Source: an uncultured Nostoc sp.
Lineage (GTDB): Bacteria; Cyanobacteriota; Cyanobacteriia; Cyanobacteriales; Nostocaceae
Reading direction: 5' to 3'
DNA length: 51,693 nucleotides
Assembly: GCF_937863485.1 (NCBI RefSeq)
Contig: NZ_CALMFY010000230.1
Coordinates: 1 to 51,693 of the forward strand
The notes below the pieces were generated by a model, which was not told the DNA's origin, ran no database searches, and saw only the letters and a program-made list of their open reading frames with translations. Of the stretch, positions 26,909 through 36,000 are shown one piece after another. Every line of letters starts with the position of its first letter. The stretch's first letter is position 1. The translations under genes and the position numbers were made by a program.

Positions 26909-27568
26909 ATGCCTACAGAAAACTTCATGGATATTTTATTTTCTAACTGGCAACACACACTCCAACCCTTTGGCGTTGACCAGGTAGCGGCTGAGAAAGC
27001 TTTTAATCGCTTGGTTGCAGCTTACTCTACCCCTGGTCGCTACTACCATACACTCAAACACATTAATCACATCCTGAGCATAATTCAGATTTTGCAAGGC
27101 TACACGAACAACTTAGCTGCTGTTCAACTAGCTGCCTGGTTTCACGATGTAGTGTATGACACTGAAGCTCAAGATAACGAAGAACGAAGCGCAGACTATG
27201 CTTTTGAATTGCTGAGTAACTTAAATATTCCAGAAAGTACCATAACTACTGTTACGCGTCTGATTCTGAACACTAAAGCCCACCAAGCTGCGGTGGATGA
27301 CTGTGATAGCCAAGTCCTACTTGATGCAGACTTAGCGATTTTGGCTACTAACCCAATCCAATATCTAGAATACGCCCATGCCATTCGCCAGGAATATAGC
27401 TGGGTGGCAGAGGCAGATTATATCACAGGTCGTCGGCAGGTTTTAGAACGATTTTTACAGCGATCGCCTATCTACTTTACGCCTTTAATGTTAGAGTTCG
27501 CCGAACCATGTGCCCGTGGCAATATCCAAGCAGAAATTCAGTCTTTGGCTTCAGGATGTAGTTTTTGA
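26909..27568 (+). CDS. Predicted HD-superfamily metal-dependent phosphohydrolase
   Basis: A 219-residue all-helical protein. Candidate metal ligands: H47, H51 and H54 in YYHTLKHINH, H79-D80 in WFHDVVYD, and the late acidic block LLDADLAIL (about 137-145). This is the pattern of a family annotated as predicted metal-dependent HD phosphohydrolases. The substrate is unknown; nucleotide hydrolysis is the usual guess. Single gene. Confidence 0.8.
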   Translation: MPTENFMDILFSNWQHTLQPFGVDQVAAEKAFNRLVAAYSTPGRYYHTLKHINHILSIIQILQGYTNNLAAVQLAAWFHDVVYDTEAQDNEERSADYAFELLSNLNIPESTITTVTRLILNTKAHQAAVDDCDSQVLLDADLAILATNPIQYLEYAHAIRQEYSWVAEADYITGRRQVLERFLQRSPIYFTPLMLEFAEPCARGNIQAEIQSLASGCSF

Positions 27569-27810
27569 TAAAGACTGGGTAATCACCTGGCAAATTGTTC
27601 GTCATCTTGTAAGTGCGATGGTCGCGAAGCGAACCGCCTTCTCTACGAGACGCTTTGCGAACGGCATTGTAATCCATCTCTTCAATTAAGACTTGCTTTG
27701 TTACTATACCGTAATTGTTGGTAAAAATTGATTAAACTGTTAAATTGATTACATTTCAATACTTGCTTCAGTGATAATTTTAACTATTATTAGTTAGTCT
27801 GGCAACGGCA

Positions 27811-27910
27811 GCGGAAGTCAAAAGTCAAAAGTCAAAAGTCAAAAGTATTATGGAATGGGTTTTTTAGGGATTTTAAATGGTTGCTCTATTTACGCCGTAG
27901 TGTACTAGCT
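27811..27910 (+). repeat. Dispersed repeat with AAAAGTC tandem, partner of 16932-17033
   Basis: Four tandem AAAAGTC units lead into a stretch matching the reverse complement of 16932-17033, through TATTATGGAATG, GGGATTTTAAATGGTTGC and TACGCCGTAGT. Confidence 0.8.
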
Positions 27911-27912
27911 AT

Positions 27913-27936
27913 AATCCTTTGTTTCAAAGGATTTTT
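27913..27936 (+). terminator. Small hairpin followed by a short T run
   Basis: AATCCTTTG, loop TTT, CAAAGGATT, then TTT: a perfect 9-bp stem with a short U-tract. It lies about 345 bases past the HD-domain gene, so a terminator role is uncertain. Confidence 0.35.
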
Positions 27937-28174
27937 AGCTAATTTGTGATTGTAAACATTTTAGTCCAACACAATCAAATTTAATTAATCAATGTGCTTT
28001 TTTTATTTTTACTTTATTAAGACAGATAGATCCACCAACATTACCAGATGAACTGAATAAAAAGAACATTTATTTATGGCAACCACTCATTGCTACTGAA
28101 AAAGATGTTATCTACCCAAAAGATAATTATAAATTCTATAGCAATCCGATTTGATTGCGTGAAAAAATCTAAGT

Positions 28175-28260
28175 ATATGTAGGGTGTGTTATCGCCCTTG
28201 AGTACGGCACCTAGAATCAGAGGTGGTGCGTTAGCCTTTGGCATAACGCACCCTACGTAT
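28175..28260. repeat. Long palindromic repeat (GTAGGGTG...CACCCTAC)
   Basis: The ends ATATGTAGGGTGTGTTAT (28175-28192) and ATAACGCACCCTACGTAT (28243-28260) pair over 18 bases with two non-Watson-Crick positions. An inner GGCACC/GGTGGTGCG pairing extends the stem. This is a common cyanobacterial palindromic repeat, possibly a small non-autonomous element. Confidence 0.75.
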
Positions 28261-28407
28261 ATTTCAAAAATCAAATATCAGTCCTATAGTGTCATCGCTA
28301 TAAAAAAGTTTATTTAATTCTGATATTCAACAATTTAGTACAGCTATCAATAATTATAAAATCTAAATAACAATAATATCTCAAAAGGTTACCAAGTTAC
28401 TATTACT

Positions 28408-29373
28408 ATGACACTTATCCTTTTACAATCAGATTATTTAAAATTACTGGATAAAGCGGACATAATTCAGAATAATATTTTAGATAGTTTTGATATCACC
28501 AGAAAGTATCAATTTGGAGAAGGGTATTGGCGACATATTCAGCTACGAGATGGCATATCTTTAGACATTTCCAATTATCAGCAGCCCAAATCATTAATTT
28601 TAAAATGTCATGAGCGAAAACATCCATTAGAATTTCGATTCTTTGTTTTGGTAGAGAGCGAATTTAAAGACCTTGAGTTCAAGACCGGAGAATACTTTTT
28701 GAGTGGTAGTGGGATGGCATCTGAGTGTGATGTATTCGAGGCTAAATCACAGCGAATAGTAGAAGTAGGTGTTCACATACATCCAAATGCATTTCGCTAC
28801 TTTACAGAAAATACATCTGGTAAACTTCCAAAAGAATTAGAACATCTTATTAGACGTTGGGATCAACCGACTTATGAACGCTATGGAACTCAAACTCCTG
28901 CAATGCAAATAGCAGTGCAGCAAATTCTTCAATGTCCCTACCAAGGCTTTACTAAACAAATTTATCTTGAAGGTAAGATTTGGGAACTAGTTGCAATGGT
29001 AGTTGATCAAGAAGTACAAATCAAGCAAGGTTGCTTCCAGATTAATCCACTCAAACCATCAGATATTGACTGCATCTATGATGTTAGGGAAATTTTGTTG
29101 AAACATTTAGACAATCCACCCTCTCTTATCGAACTAGCACGACAAGTTGGTTTAAATGATTGCACAATGAAGCAAGGCTTTAAGCAGGTTTTTGGGACTA
29201 CGGTATTTGGCTATCTGCACCACCGCCGGATGGAACTAGCTTATAAGCTGCTTATTGAAGGAAATATGAAAGTCACAGAAGTTGCACAGACAGTAGGCTA
29301 TGCTAGCCTACCTTCATTTAGTAATGCTTTTCGTAAGAAGTTTGGGGTAACTCCTAAGTCCTGCCAGAAATAA
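28408..29373 (+). CDS. AraC-family regulator, PchR-like, of the adjacent iron-uptake genes
   Basis: A 321-residue protein. The N-terminal about 210 residues resemble the sensing domain of PchR-type regulators, including YWRHIQLRDGISLDI and VEVGVHIHPN. The C-terminal double HTH (about 225-321) reads SLIELARQVGLNDCTMKQGF and MKVTEVAQTVGYASLPSFSN, ending FGVTPKSCQK. PchR proteins bind a ferric siderophore and activate receptor genes. It directly precedes the TonB receptor gene on the same strand, and two 20-bp direct repeats lie at its stop codon. Confidence 0.88.
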   Translation: MTLILLQSDYLKLLDKADIIQNNILDSFDITRKYQFGEGYWRHIQLRDGISLDISNYQQPKSLILKCHERKHPLEFRFFVLVESEFKDLEFKTGEYFLSGSGMASECDVFEAKSQRIVEVGVHIHPNAFRYFTENTSGKLPKELEHLIRRWDQPTYERYGTQTPAMQIAVQQILQCPYQGFTKQIYLEGKIWELVAMVVDQEVQIKQGCFQINPLKPSDIDCIYDVREILLKHLDNPPSLIELARQVGLNDCTMKQGFKQVFGTTVFGYLHHRRMELAYKLLIEGNMKVTEVAQTVGYASLPSFSNAFRKKFGVTPKSCQK

Positions 29374-29411
29374 AAATTCCGGATGGAATAAAAAAATTCC
29401 GGCTCGAATAA
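29372..29411 (+). promoter_or_regulatory. Two tandem 20-bp repeats upstream of the TonB receptor, candidate AraC site
   Basis: AAAAATTCCGGATGGAATAA (29372-29391) and AAAAATTCCGGCTCGAATAA (29392-29411) are head-to-tail and identical at 18 of 20 positions. Twenty bases is about two helical turns, suiting a dimer of AraC-type monomers. They overlap the regulator's stop codon and lie about 260 bases before the receptor gene. Binding by the adjacent regulator is inferred. Confidence 0.6.
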
Positions 29412-29668
29412 GACGCAAATATTTAAAAGTTGTATATTTTTACAATAATCAGGTTGGTATAAACACATTTTTTTCACCAACTTAATTAGTAACAGTACTT
29501 GGGAACTAGGGGCTGAGAAGGAAATTATACTTAATTGCCAATTTCAAGACTTAGTAAGCTAATCGTCATTCATTTTTCCAGGATGATTCGCTTGTAGTAA
29601 GGGCTTCAGCCCTGCTTTTATGCAACTTAAATGCTGATTAGCTTACCCGTTGAGGAGTGGATGTATAA
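29412..29668. promoter_or_regulatory. Leader of the receptor operon
   Basis: No gene. AT-rich DNA with a TTTAAAAGTTGTATATTTTTAC stretch is split here into TTTAAAAG near 29423 and TTGTATAT near 29430; it could supply promoter elements. A GCTTGTAGTAAGGGCTTCAG repeat phrase, common in Nostoc intergenic DNA, lies near 29590. A GTTGAGGAG ribosome site precedes the receptor start. Confidence 0.4.
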
Positions 29669-32305
29669 ATGTTCATTAAACTACAATATACTGCTGTTTG
29701 CTGGTTAATATCTGTTATTTCTCTTACTTTAGCCAATCCAGCATATTCTCAACAAGCGTTAGTCAAAAAAACTTTAGTGCGTTCAGGTGAAGTCTTCCAA
29801 GAAATTCAAACATTGAATCAGCTACAGTTTCCTAAAACTAATGCTTCATATTTATGGAGAGTACCCAGACAGAATAAATTTCCCGAACTTAGTCAAGCAA
29901 CTACAGATGTAGTATCAGTTACGGATGTGAAGGTTAACTCTACTGATAAAGGGATAGAGCTAATTTTAGTCACAGCTAATTCTCTTAAGCTACAAGTTTT
30001 ACCGAAAATTGAGGGCAATTCCTACATTGCAGATATCCCTAACGCCAAGTTGCAACTAAGAAGTGGGGAAAGTTTAAGACAGGAAAAGCCAGTAGCCGGA
30101 ATTGCAGAAGTAACGGTTGTAAATGTAGAAGCTAATACGTTGCGCGTAACAGTTGTAGGGGAAGCAGGTGCGCCTGTGGTGGAGTTGTTTGATAGCCAAA
30201 CTGAGGGCTTGGTGTTTGGGGTGACAAGTACTACATCTACTGTACAGCAGCCAACGCCTGAGCAAAAACCACCAACAGGGGAAAAGCAACCACCTATAGA
30301 ACTAGAGGTGACTGCGCCACCAAATACAGACTATCGCGTTCCAGATGCAACTACTGCAACGAAAACAGATACACCATTGCGTGATATTCCCGCTTCAGTT
30401 CAGGTGATTCCTCAGCAGGTTATCGAAGACCAACAACCGCGTAACTTAATTGGGATACTCAGAAATGCTGGCGTTGTCCAAAATAATTTTTCATCTCGAA
30501 TTGCAGACACTTTTTCTATTCGAGGTTTTAGAGCCAGAAACGTTTATAGAAACGGTGTCAAAGACCGCTTTGCAGATGTTGCTGCTTTATCAAGTTCGCT
30601 GACAAATATAGATAGAGTAGAAGTTGTTAGAGGGCCAAACTCTGTAATTTATGGTCAAGTCAATCCAGGTGGGATCATTAATATAGTTACTAAAAAGCCT
30701 TTGAGTCAACCTTACTATGCCTTAGAGGTAAGGCGTGGTGGTTATGAACTTTTTGAACCTTCACTTGACCTTTCTGGCCCTGTGACAAAAGATGGCAGTC
30801 TGTCGTATCGTTTAAACACTTCTTACAGAACCGCAGAAGACTTTACTGATTTTTATAATGAAAAGCGTTTTTTCGTTTCGCCTGTTGTTAATTGGCGTAT
30901 AGGGAAAAATACAAATCTAACTTTTGATACAGAGTATGAAGACATACAACAGTCGCTAGGCACTGGTTTGGAGCAGATTGCTAGTGCAACTATACTTCCT
31001 AACCCAAATGGCAAAATCCCTATTAACCGTTATTTAGGGGAACCGACTGATTTCTTTAACCGCCAGCTTAATAGATATAATTACAATCTAGAACATCGCT
31101 TTAACGATAACTGGTCTATTAGTAATTCATTTCAAGCTGCATTTTTAACCCTTGATTTACGTGAAACATCTGTTACCAGTCTGCTGGAAGCAGACAACCG
31201 CACTGTCGAAAGAGATCAGACTACTTTTCCAAAGCCAACAGAGTATGAAGCTTATACTTTAGATACTCATGTTATTGGTGATTTTAACACTGGTAATATA
31301 AAACATAAACTTTTGGTGGGGTTTGACTTATTTAGACAAACCCGAAGAACTAGTGTACTTAGAACAGCTGCGGCCCCTCTTGATGTCTTTAACCCAGTGT
31401 ATGGTCAACCACTAGGTGATACTCTTGGAGGAGTTGATGTCTTCTTTAGAGATGATGCTTTAGGCTTTTATCTTCAAGACCAAGTGACACTTGCCAATAA
31501 CCTCAAATTGCTTGTGGGTGGACGTTATGACTTGGTAGAGAATGAGTTTGCTAATCGGATTACATCAACGGCGAGTGTCCAGTCTGATTCTGCCTTTAGT
31601 CCAAGGGTAGGCATAGTTTATCAACCCGTAGCGCCTGTCTCACTCTACGCCAGCTATAGCCGTTCTTTTGAACAAGAAACGGGTGCAGATAAAAATGACA
31701 ACCTTTTTAAACCACGGCTGGGTACTCAGTATGAAGTGGGCGTTAAGACTGATTTATTCGATAACAAACTCTCAGCAACACTTGCTTTATATGATCTGAC
31801 ACTAACTAACGTTTTGACTACCGATCCTACCGATCCCGATTATAGTGTGCAAACAGGAGAACAAAGAAGTCGGGGAGTAGAACTGAGTGTCACCGGAGAG
31901 ATTCTTCCCGGTTGGAATGTGATTGGCTTCTACGGTTATACAGACGCACGCATTACCAAAGACAATGATCTTCCAGTCGGGAATCGAGTAGAAGGAGTAC
32001 CAGCTCATGTCGCTAGTTTGTGGACAACTTACACCTTTCTTACTGGCTCTCTCAAAGGTTTTGGAGGTGGAATTGGCTTTAACTACGTTGGAGATCAAAT
32101 GCCAGATAGTTTTGATACATATACGATCCCAAGCTACTTTCTTACCGATGCAGCTCTGTACTATCGGAATAACAACTTTAGCGTTGGACTCAACCTCAAC
32201 AACATATTTAATGTTCGATATTATGAAGCAAGCTTTGATTATCTCCAAAGAATTATTCCTGGTCGTCCGTATACAGCACAGTTGACAGTGAAGTGGGAAT
32301 TTTAA
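29669..32305 (+). CDS. TonB-dependent siderophore receptor with AMIN domain
   Basis: An 878-residue outer-membrane protein. The signal peptide is about 1-27 (AYS). An AMIN domain (about 80-185) is typical of cyanobacterial receptors, followed by a Pro/Gln-rich linker. The plug (about 228-345) has DIPASVQVIPQQVIEDQQ and VEVVRGPNSVIYGQVNPGG. The 22-strand barrel ends in VKWEF with the terminal Phe. It imports a ferric siderophore, probably hydroxamate-type as in FhuA/SchT relatives. The next gene's ATG overlaps its TAA (TAATG), giving translational coupling. Confidence 0.93.
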   Translation: MFIKLQYTAVCWLISVISLTLANPAYSQQALVKKTLVRSGEVFQEIQTLNQLQFPKTNASYLWRVPRQNKFPELSQATTDVVSVTDVKVNSTDKGIELILVTANSLKLQVLPKIEGNSYIADIPNAKLQLRSGESLRQEKPVAGIAEVTVVNVEANTLRVTVVGEAGAPVVELFDSQTEGLVFGVTSTTSTVQQPTPEQKPPTGEKQPPIELEVTAPPNTDYRVPDATTATKTDTPLRDIPASVQVIPQQVIEDQQPRNLIGILRNAGVVQNNFSSRIADTFSIRGFRARNVYRNGVKDRFADVAALSSSLTNIDRVEVVRGPNSVIYGQVNPGGIINIVTKKPLSQPYYALEVRRGGYELFEPSLDLSGPVTKDGSLSYRLNTSYRTAEDFTDFYNEKRFFVSPVVNWRIGKNTNLTFDTEYEDIQQSLGTGLEQIASATILPNPNGKIPINRYLGEPTDFFNRQLNRYNYNLEHRFNDNWSISNSFQAAFLTLDLRETSVTSLLEADNRTVERDQTTFPKPTEYEAYTLDTHVIGDFNTGNIKHKLLVGFDLFRQTRRTSVLRTAAAPLDVFNPVYGQPLGDTLGGVDVFFRDDALGFYLQDQVTLANNLKLLVGGRYDLVENEFANRITSTASVQSDSAFSPRVGIVYQPVAPVSLYASYSRSFEQETGADKNDNLFKPRLGTQYEVGVKTDLFDNKLSATLALYDLTLTNVLTTDPTDPDYSVQTGEQRSRGVELSVTGEILPGWNVIGFYGYTDARITKDNDLPVGNRVEGVPAHVASLWTTYTFLTGSLKGFGGGIGFNYVGDQMPDSFDTYTIPSYFLTDAALYYRNNNFSVGLNLNNIFNVRYYEASFDYLQRIIPGRPYTAQLTVKWEF

Positions 32306-33315
32306 TGAGAACAACTCATTGGTTAACCAAGTGTTTTGTCCGATGCCTGCCCCTTTTAGGATTGCTTGCTGTGGTAGTGTGGCTAAACGGTTGTTTCTTT
32401 TTTAATTACCCAAAAGTTAGCCATAACAAGAGTGTTTCTTCTTTAAATCAGGTTCGAGTAGTTCAGCACTTAATGGGTAAGACAATAGTTCCTGCTCATC
32501 CTCAACGAGTTGTTGTGCTTAGTGGTAGTTGTTTAGAAAATGCTTTGGCGTTGGGGATCAAACCTATAGCTGCCTCAAAGTCATTTGTCTCACAATTGCA
32601 GCGATTAGTAGGCCCGCTATCAGGTATTGAAGATGTAGATTGGCTCTCTCCTAGTATCGAAAAAGTCTTGTTTCTCAAACCAGACCTAATTCTTGGTATG
32701 CATTTTCATCAAGATATTTATCCACTGTTATCACACATTGCACCCACTGTTTTGGCTCCTCCTGGAGCCAGTGGAGCTTGGAAAGAATCTTTTGCTTTCA
32801 CAGCCAGTGTTCTGGGTAAAACTAAAATAGCCCAACAGGTAATGGATAATTATTATGCACGTTTGACACAGTTTAAAGCAAAAATGGGCGATCGCCTGAA
32901 CACAACTTTAGTCTCGGTTGCCGAATTGCGTACTGATGCACTTTGGCTGTGGGCGAAGGCAAGTTTTTCAGGAGTTATTCTTAAAGATGCGGGTGTTGCA
33001 CGTCCTTACTCTCAAACTTTGGATAGTCAAGCAACCCTAAGTCTAGGGGGTGGCCCTGCTGCCTATGCTTTATCAAACGAACTTTTGAGTGAGTTAGATG
33101 GGGATATTTTATTTCTAGTATCAGAAGACGTACTGGGCACAAGGGATTTACACCCAATACTTGAGCAACTGAAAGCAGAACCGTTGTGGTCAAAGTTGAA
33201 AGTTGTCCAACAGGAAAAAGTTCATGAGGTGGGGTTTTATTGGGTTCAGTTTGGCCCCCTTGCAGCCAATCGGATGATAGACGATTTGGAGCAATATTTA
33301 GTTAAACAGCAATAA
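32305..33315 (+). CDS. Iron-siderophore ABC transporter binding lipoprotein, FecB/FhuD type
   Basis: A 336-residue protein when started at the ATG overlapping the receptor stop. A signal peptide ends in the lipobox LNGC (Cys30). A Peripla_BP_2 fold follows: QRVVVLSGSCLENALALGIK, LKPDLILGMHFHQDIYPLLS and EVGFYWVQFGPLAANRMIDD near the end. It would collect the ferric siderophore delivered by the receptor. No permease or ATPase gene is present, so it must use a transporter encoded elsewhere. The operon order receptor-binding protein-oxygenase is clear. Confidence 0.9.
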   Translation: MRTTHWLTKCFVRCLPLLGLLAVVVWLNGCFFFNYPKVSHNKSVSSLNQVRVVQHLMGKTIVPAHPQRVVVLSGSCLENALALGIKPIAASKSFVSQLQRLVGPLSGIEDVDWLSPSIEKVLFLKPDLILGMHFHQDIYPLLSHIAPTVLAPPGASGAWKESFAFTASVLGKTKIAQQVMDNYYARLTQFKAKMGDRLNTTLVSVAELRTDALWLWAKASFSGVILKDAGVARPYSQTLDSQATLSLGGGPAAYALSNELLSELDGDILFLVSEDVLGTRDLHPILEQLKAEPLWSKLKVVQQEKVHEVGFYWVQFGPLAANRMIDDLEQYLVKQQ

Positions 33316-33343
33316 ACTATTTGAAAGTTTTTTAAGAGGGATT

Positions 33344-34003
33344 ATGTTGAACTTGAGTGCAATTAGTAATGCAACTATGCAGTCAATTCCTTATAAATGG
33401 ATTGTATTTGAAAATTTGCTTGACACTTCAGTACAATCTGAACTAGCAAATAGTTTTCCGACTACAAACTATAAAGAATATCATGCTAGAGAGTTTGAGC
33501 CAGATGGATACCCGGAATATACATATGATGACTACAGGTTTTTTGCACGCTGCATTCTGGATGAAAGTAAGTACAAAGGTTTACAAGATATCAAGGATCT
33601 GAGTCTTAGTTGGCAAAAATTGATTGAACAACTTCTCACTCCTGATTATCGAGAGGCGATGGAGCATCTTACTAATTTGGATTTGAAAAACCATTCACTA
33701 ACAATTTATTTAACACGACATGATTTAGGATTCTGGAACCGTCCTCATACAGATATCCCGCGTAAACATGTAACTCAACTATTCTATCTCAATGAAGGAT
33801 GGAACCCAGAGTGGGGAGGATGTTTCCGAGTTCTCAAAGATAATCAGACTACATCTGTAGTTAAAGAAGTTCCACCCTTGTCTCAATATTCAGTTGCTAT
33901 TGTCCGTTGCGATCGCTCTTGGCACATGGTTTCCCCTATTTCCTTGAATGCAACTCAACACCGTCTGCATCTAGCGACTACCTTTTGGCTGCCAGAGTCT
34001 TAG
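33344..34003 (+). CDS. 2-oxoglutarate/Fe(II) oxygenase of a siderophore operon
   Basis: A 219-residue jelly-roll oxygenase related to prolyl-hydroxylase-like enzymes. The iron triad is complete: H135 and D137 in NRPHTDIP, and H194 in RSWHMVSP. R207 in TQHRLHL is placed to bind 2-oxoglutarate. The GWNPEWGGCFRVL stretch is a family hallmark. It starts 28 bases after the binding-protein gene, so it is probably co-transcribed. A role in modifying or dismantling the imported siderophore, or in iron sensing, is inferred only from context. Confidence 0.82.
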   Translation: MLNLSAISNATMQSIPYKWIVFENLLDTSVQSELANSFPTTNYKEYHAREFEPDGYPEYTYDDYRFFARCILDESKYKGLQDIKDLSLSWQKLIEQLLTPDYREAMEHLTNLDLKNHSLTIYLTRHDLGFWNRPHTDIPRKHVTQLFYLNEGWNPEWGGCFRVLKDNQTTSVVKEVPPLSQYSVAIVRCDRSWHMVSPISLNATQHRLHLATTFWLPES

Positions 34004-34240
34004 GTTTTTGTTTAGCAAACTTTGAGGGGAATTTTGCTTAAATTGAGAGCGTTCCAACTCAAAGCCACCTGCCTTGTCATCCAAAAAGTTTTCCTCAATA
34101 TCGTTTTTGTCCCGAATACTATAGTGCCAGAAAGCTCTAAGCTTGTAACATGAAACTTCGAGTTGGGAAAGTGAAACTTTCAGTAAACACTCACGACAGG
34201 CTGTATTCTATGCAATTGGAATCGGCAATAAACGAATTGC

Positions 34241-34984
34241 TTAACGTCTTCCACGGCCACGATAAGGCACTTCAGTCACGTCAGTGTCTTCTAGCTTTCT
34301 TTTAGGTGCAAACACTTCTTGATGTTGTTGTTCTTGATGTTGTTGCTGCTGAATTTTTTCCTGTGCAAACTTTACACGGGTGCGAACTCCAAGATCGGCA
34401 TCTGTATCGAGCATTTGCTGGAGTTGATTTGTAATCCGCAATGCTTGATCAGGTGAAGTCACTGCCACTGCAACGGCTAGTGTTTCTAAACTCGTCACTG
34501 CCGCATAGCGCACTACCCACTCTGGATCTTGAGAAATTAGTAATAGCGCCTCTAATACCTGAGTCTGAACAGATTCCACTTTTTCAGACGGGACTTGATG
34601 CCAGCGCAAAGTGCCTAATCCCCTGGCAGCTGCCCGCCGTACACTTAAGGAAAAATCGTTTTTTGCTGCCTCTAACAAAGTATCCAGCGCCCGGACATCA
34701 CCAATTCCCGCTAAGGCACGAAGTGCCCAGGCTCTAGCGCCGTAGTTGTAATCATCAATTAGTTCCAATAGTGGCGGTACTGCAACTTCCCCGATCGCAA
34801 TTAATCCGTCTACCGCCGCCACCGCCGCCCCTGGATTGTTGTAGCCCAAAGCTGCAATTAGTGTGGGAACAGCTTCCTCTATACCAGCTGCTGCTAACTC
34901 CTGAACTGCATCTAATAAGCGATCCGAGGAATCTGCTTCTTCCACAGCCCGGATCAATATTTCAACAAGATCACTATTATTCAT
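34241..34984 (-). CDS. cpcF: Phycocyanin alpha-subunit phycocyanobilin lyase CpcF
   Basis: A 247-residue HEAT-repeat protein of the CpcE/F family with successive helical repeats such as AVPTLIAALGYNNPGAAVAA and DTLLEAAKNDFSLSVRRAAARG. CpcF dimerises with CpcE and attaches phycocyanobilin to CpcA Cys84. The C-terminus has a Gln/His-rich stretch (QQQQHQEQQHQE), encoded by a low-complexity tract, and a basic end (YRGRGRR). It is the last gene of the operon, 170 bases after cpcE. Confidence 0.9.
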   Translation of the reverse strand: MNNSDLVEILIRAVEEADSSDRLLDAVQELAAAGIEEAVPTLIAALGYNNPGAAVAAVDGLIAIGEVAVPPLLELIDDYNYGARAWALRALAGIGDVRALDTLLEAAKNDFSLSVRRAAARGLGTLRWHQVPSEKVESVQTQVLEALLLISQDPEWVVRYAAVTSLETLAVAVAVTSPDQALRITNQLQQMLDTDADLGVRTRVKFAQEKIQQQQHQEQQHQEVFAPKRKLEDTDVTEVPYRGRGRR

Positions 34985-35154
34985 AATAATTTTTCATCGG
35001 TAATTAGTCGTCAGCCAATTGTAGCTTAAGCTATCCGTAGTTGACATCATACATAAACCCCCTAGCCCTGATTTTGCAGTTGAGTTGGGGGTTTATGTGT
35101 AGTAAATATTTAGTTTAAACGGATTAATGACAACTGATTATCTAGAATTTATCA

Positions 35155-36000
35155 CTACAACAGCGAATCCATCAAATTAATGACTTTAATCGCACCTTCT
35201 GAGAAAGTGCTTGGTGTTATGTGGTTAACTTGATGTTCTAGTAATCCTTTGAGAGAAATTAGCTTTAGGCTATTTTCTGCAAGAGTCTGGGCGATCGCAT
35301 CTGCTGCGGGTAGATATCCAATCGCTCCCAAATCTGCTAACACTGCCCGACGCAATTGCAATTTCTCTCCCGCCAGAGCTTGTACCAACCGTTCTCCATA
35401 AACTGGTTCTTGGGTTAATTGATACATGGCTCGTGCGGCAGCATATTGCACTAATTCGATTGGATGCTCTAAGAATGGCTTTATCAAAGGGATGAACTCA
35501 GTTGCCCTCAAAGTTCCCAAGGCTTCTAAAATGGCGTCGTAGGGTTGAGATAAATCAGGCTGCTTTAATATGAGTTGCCCATCCTGCAAACCTACTTGTA
35601 ATAGCTTGATTAGGGCGGGAATACAAACCGGATCGCCTAGCATCTCTAAGGATTGTGCCGCTGCTTCCCGGACATAAAAATCTGAGCAGTCTAAACACCT
35701 AATTAAAGGTGATACTGCCTGGCGATCGCCTAGTTTTCCTAAGGCTCTAGCTGCGTTCCGTCGCAGAGGATATCCGCCTTCTGGTGTCCTGTCGGCTTCA
35801 TCCTCTAAAGCTTTGATCAGTCCTGTAATCGCAGCTGCTTCACCTATCCGAAACCTACCCAACCACCAGGCAGCATAAAACCGCAAGCCTAAATCTGCAC
35901 TTTCCAGATTAGCGATCGCTTGCTCTACTGTTAAAGATTCATCGTTGGCAAAGCCACCTGTCGGTGATAAATCTTCAAATTTCTGCGGACTGGGATTCAT
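35155..36000 (-). CDS. cpcE: Phycocyanin alpha-subunit phycocyanobilin lyase CpcE
   Basis: A 281-residue HEAT-repeat protein with the CpcE signatures LRFYAAWWLGRFRIGEAAAI and YPLRRNAARALGKLGDRQAV. Together with CpcF it forms the heterodimeric lyase for CpcA. The start overlaps the end of cpcD by 26 bases, implying coupled translation. Unlike the structural proteins of this operon it retains ordinary Cys (three) and Met (about four), consistent with low abundance. Confidence 0.92.
   Translation of the reverse strand: MNPSPQKFEDLSPTGGFANDESLTVEQAIANLESADLGLRFYAAWWLGRFRIGEAAAITGLIKALEDEADRTPEGGYPLRRNAARALGKLGDRQAVSPLIRCLDCSDFYVREAAAQSLEMLGDPVCIPALIKLLQVGLQDGQLILKQPDLSQPYDAILEALGTLRATEFIPLIKPFLEHPIELVQYAAARAMYQLTQEPVYGERLVQALAGEKLQLRRAVLADLGAIGYLPAADAIAQTLAENSLKLISLKGLLEHQVNHITPSTFSEGAIKVINLMDSLL

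Larger units (their letters stand above)
27569..28407. other. Intergenic region rich in repeats
   Basis: No supported gene across about 840 bases. It holds a GTAGAGAAG-family repeat (27615-27668), an AAAAGTC tandem and dispersed repeat (27811-27910), a small hairpin (27913-27936) and a long inverted repeat (28175-28260). An open frame around 28045-28153 (LPDELNKKNIYLWQPLIATE) has protein-like composition but no plausible start. Confidence 0.5.
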
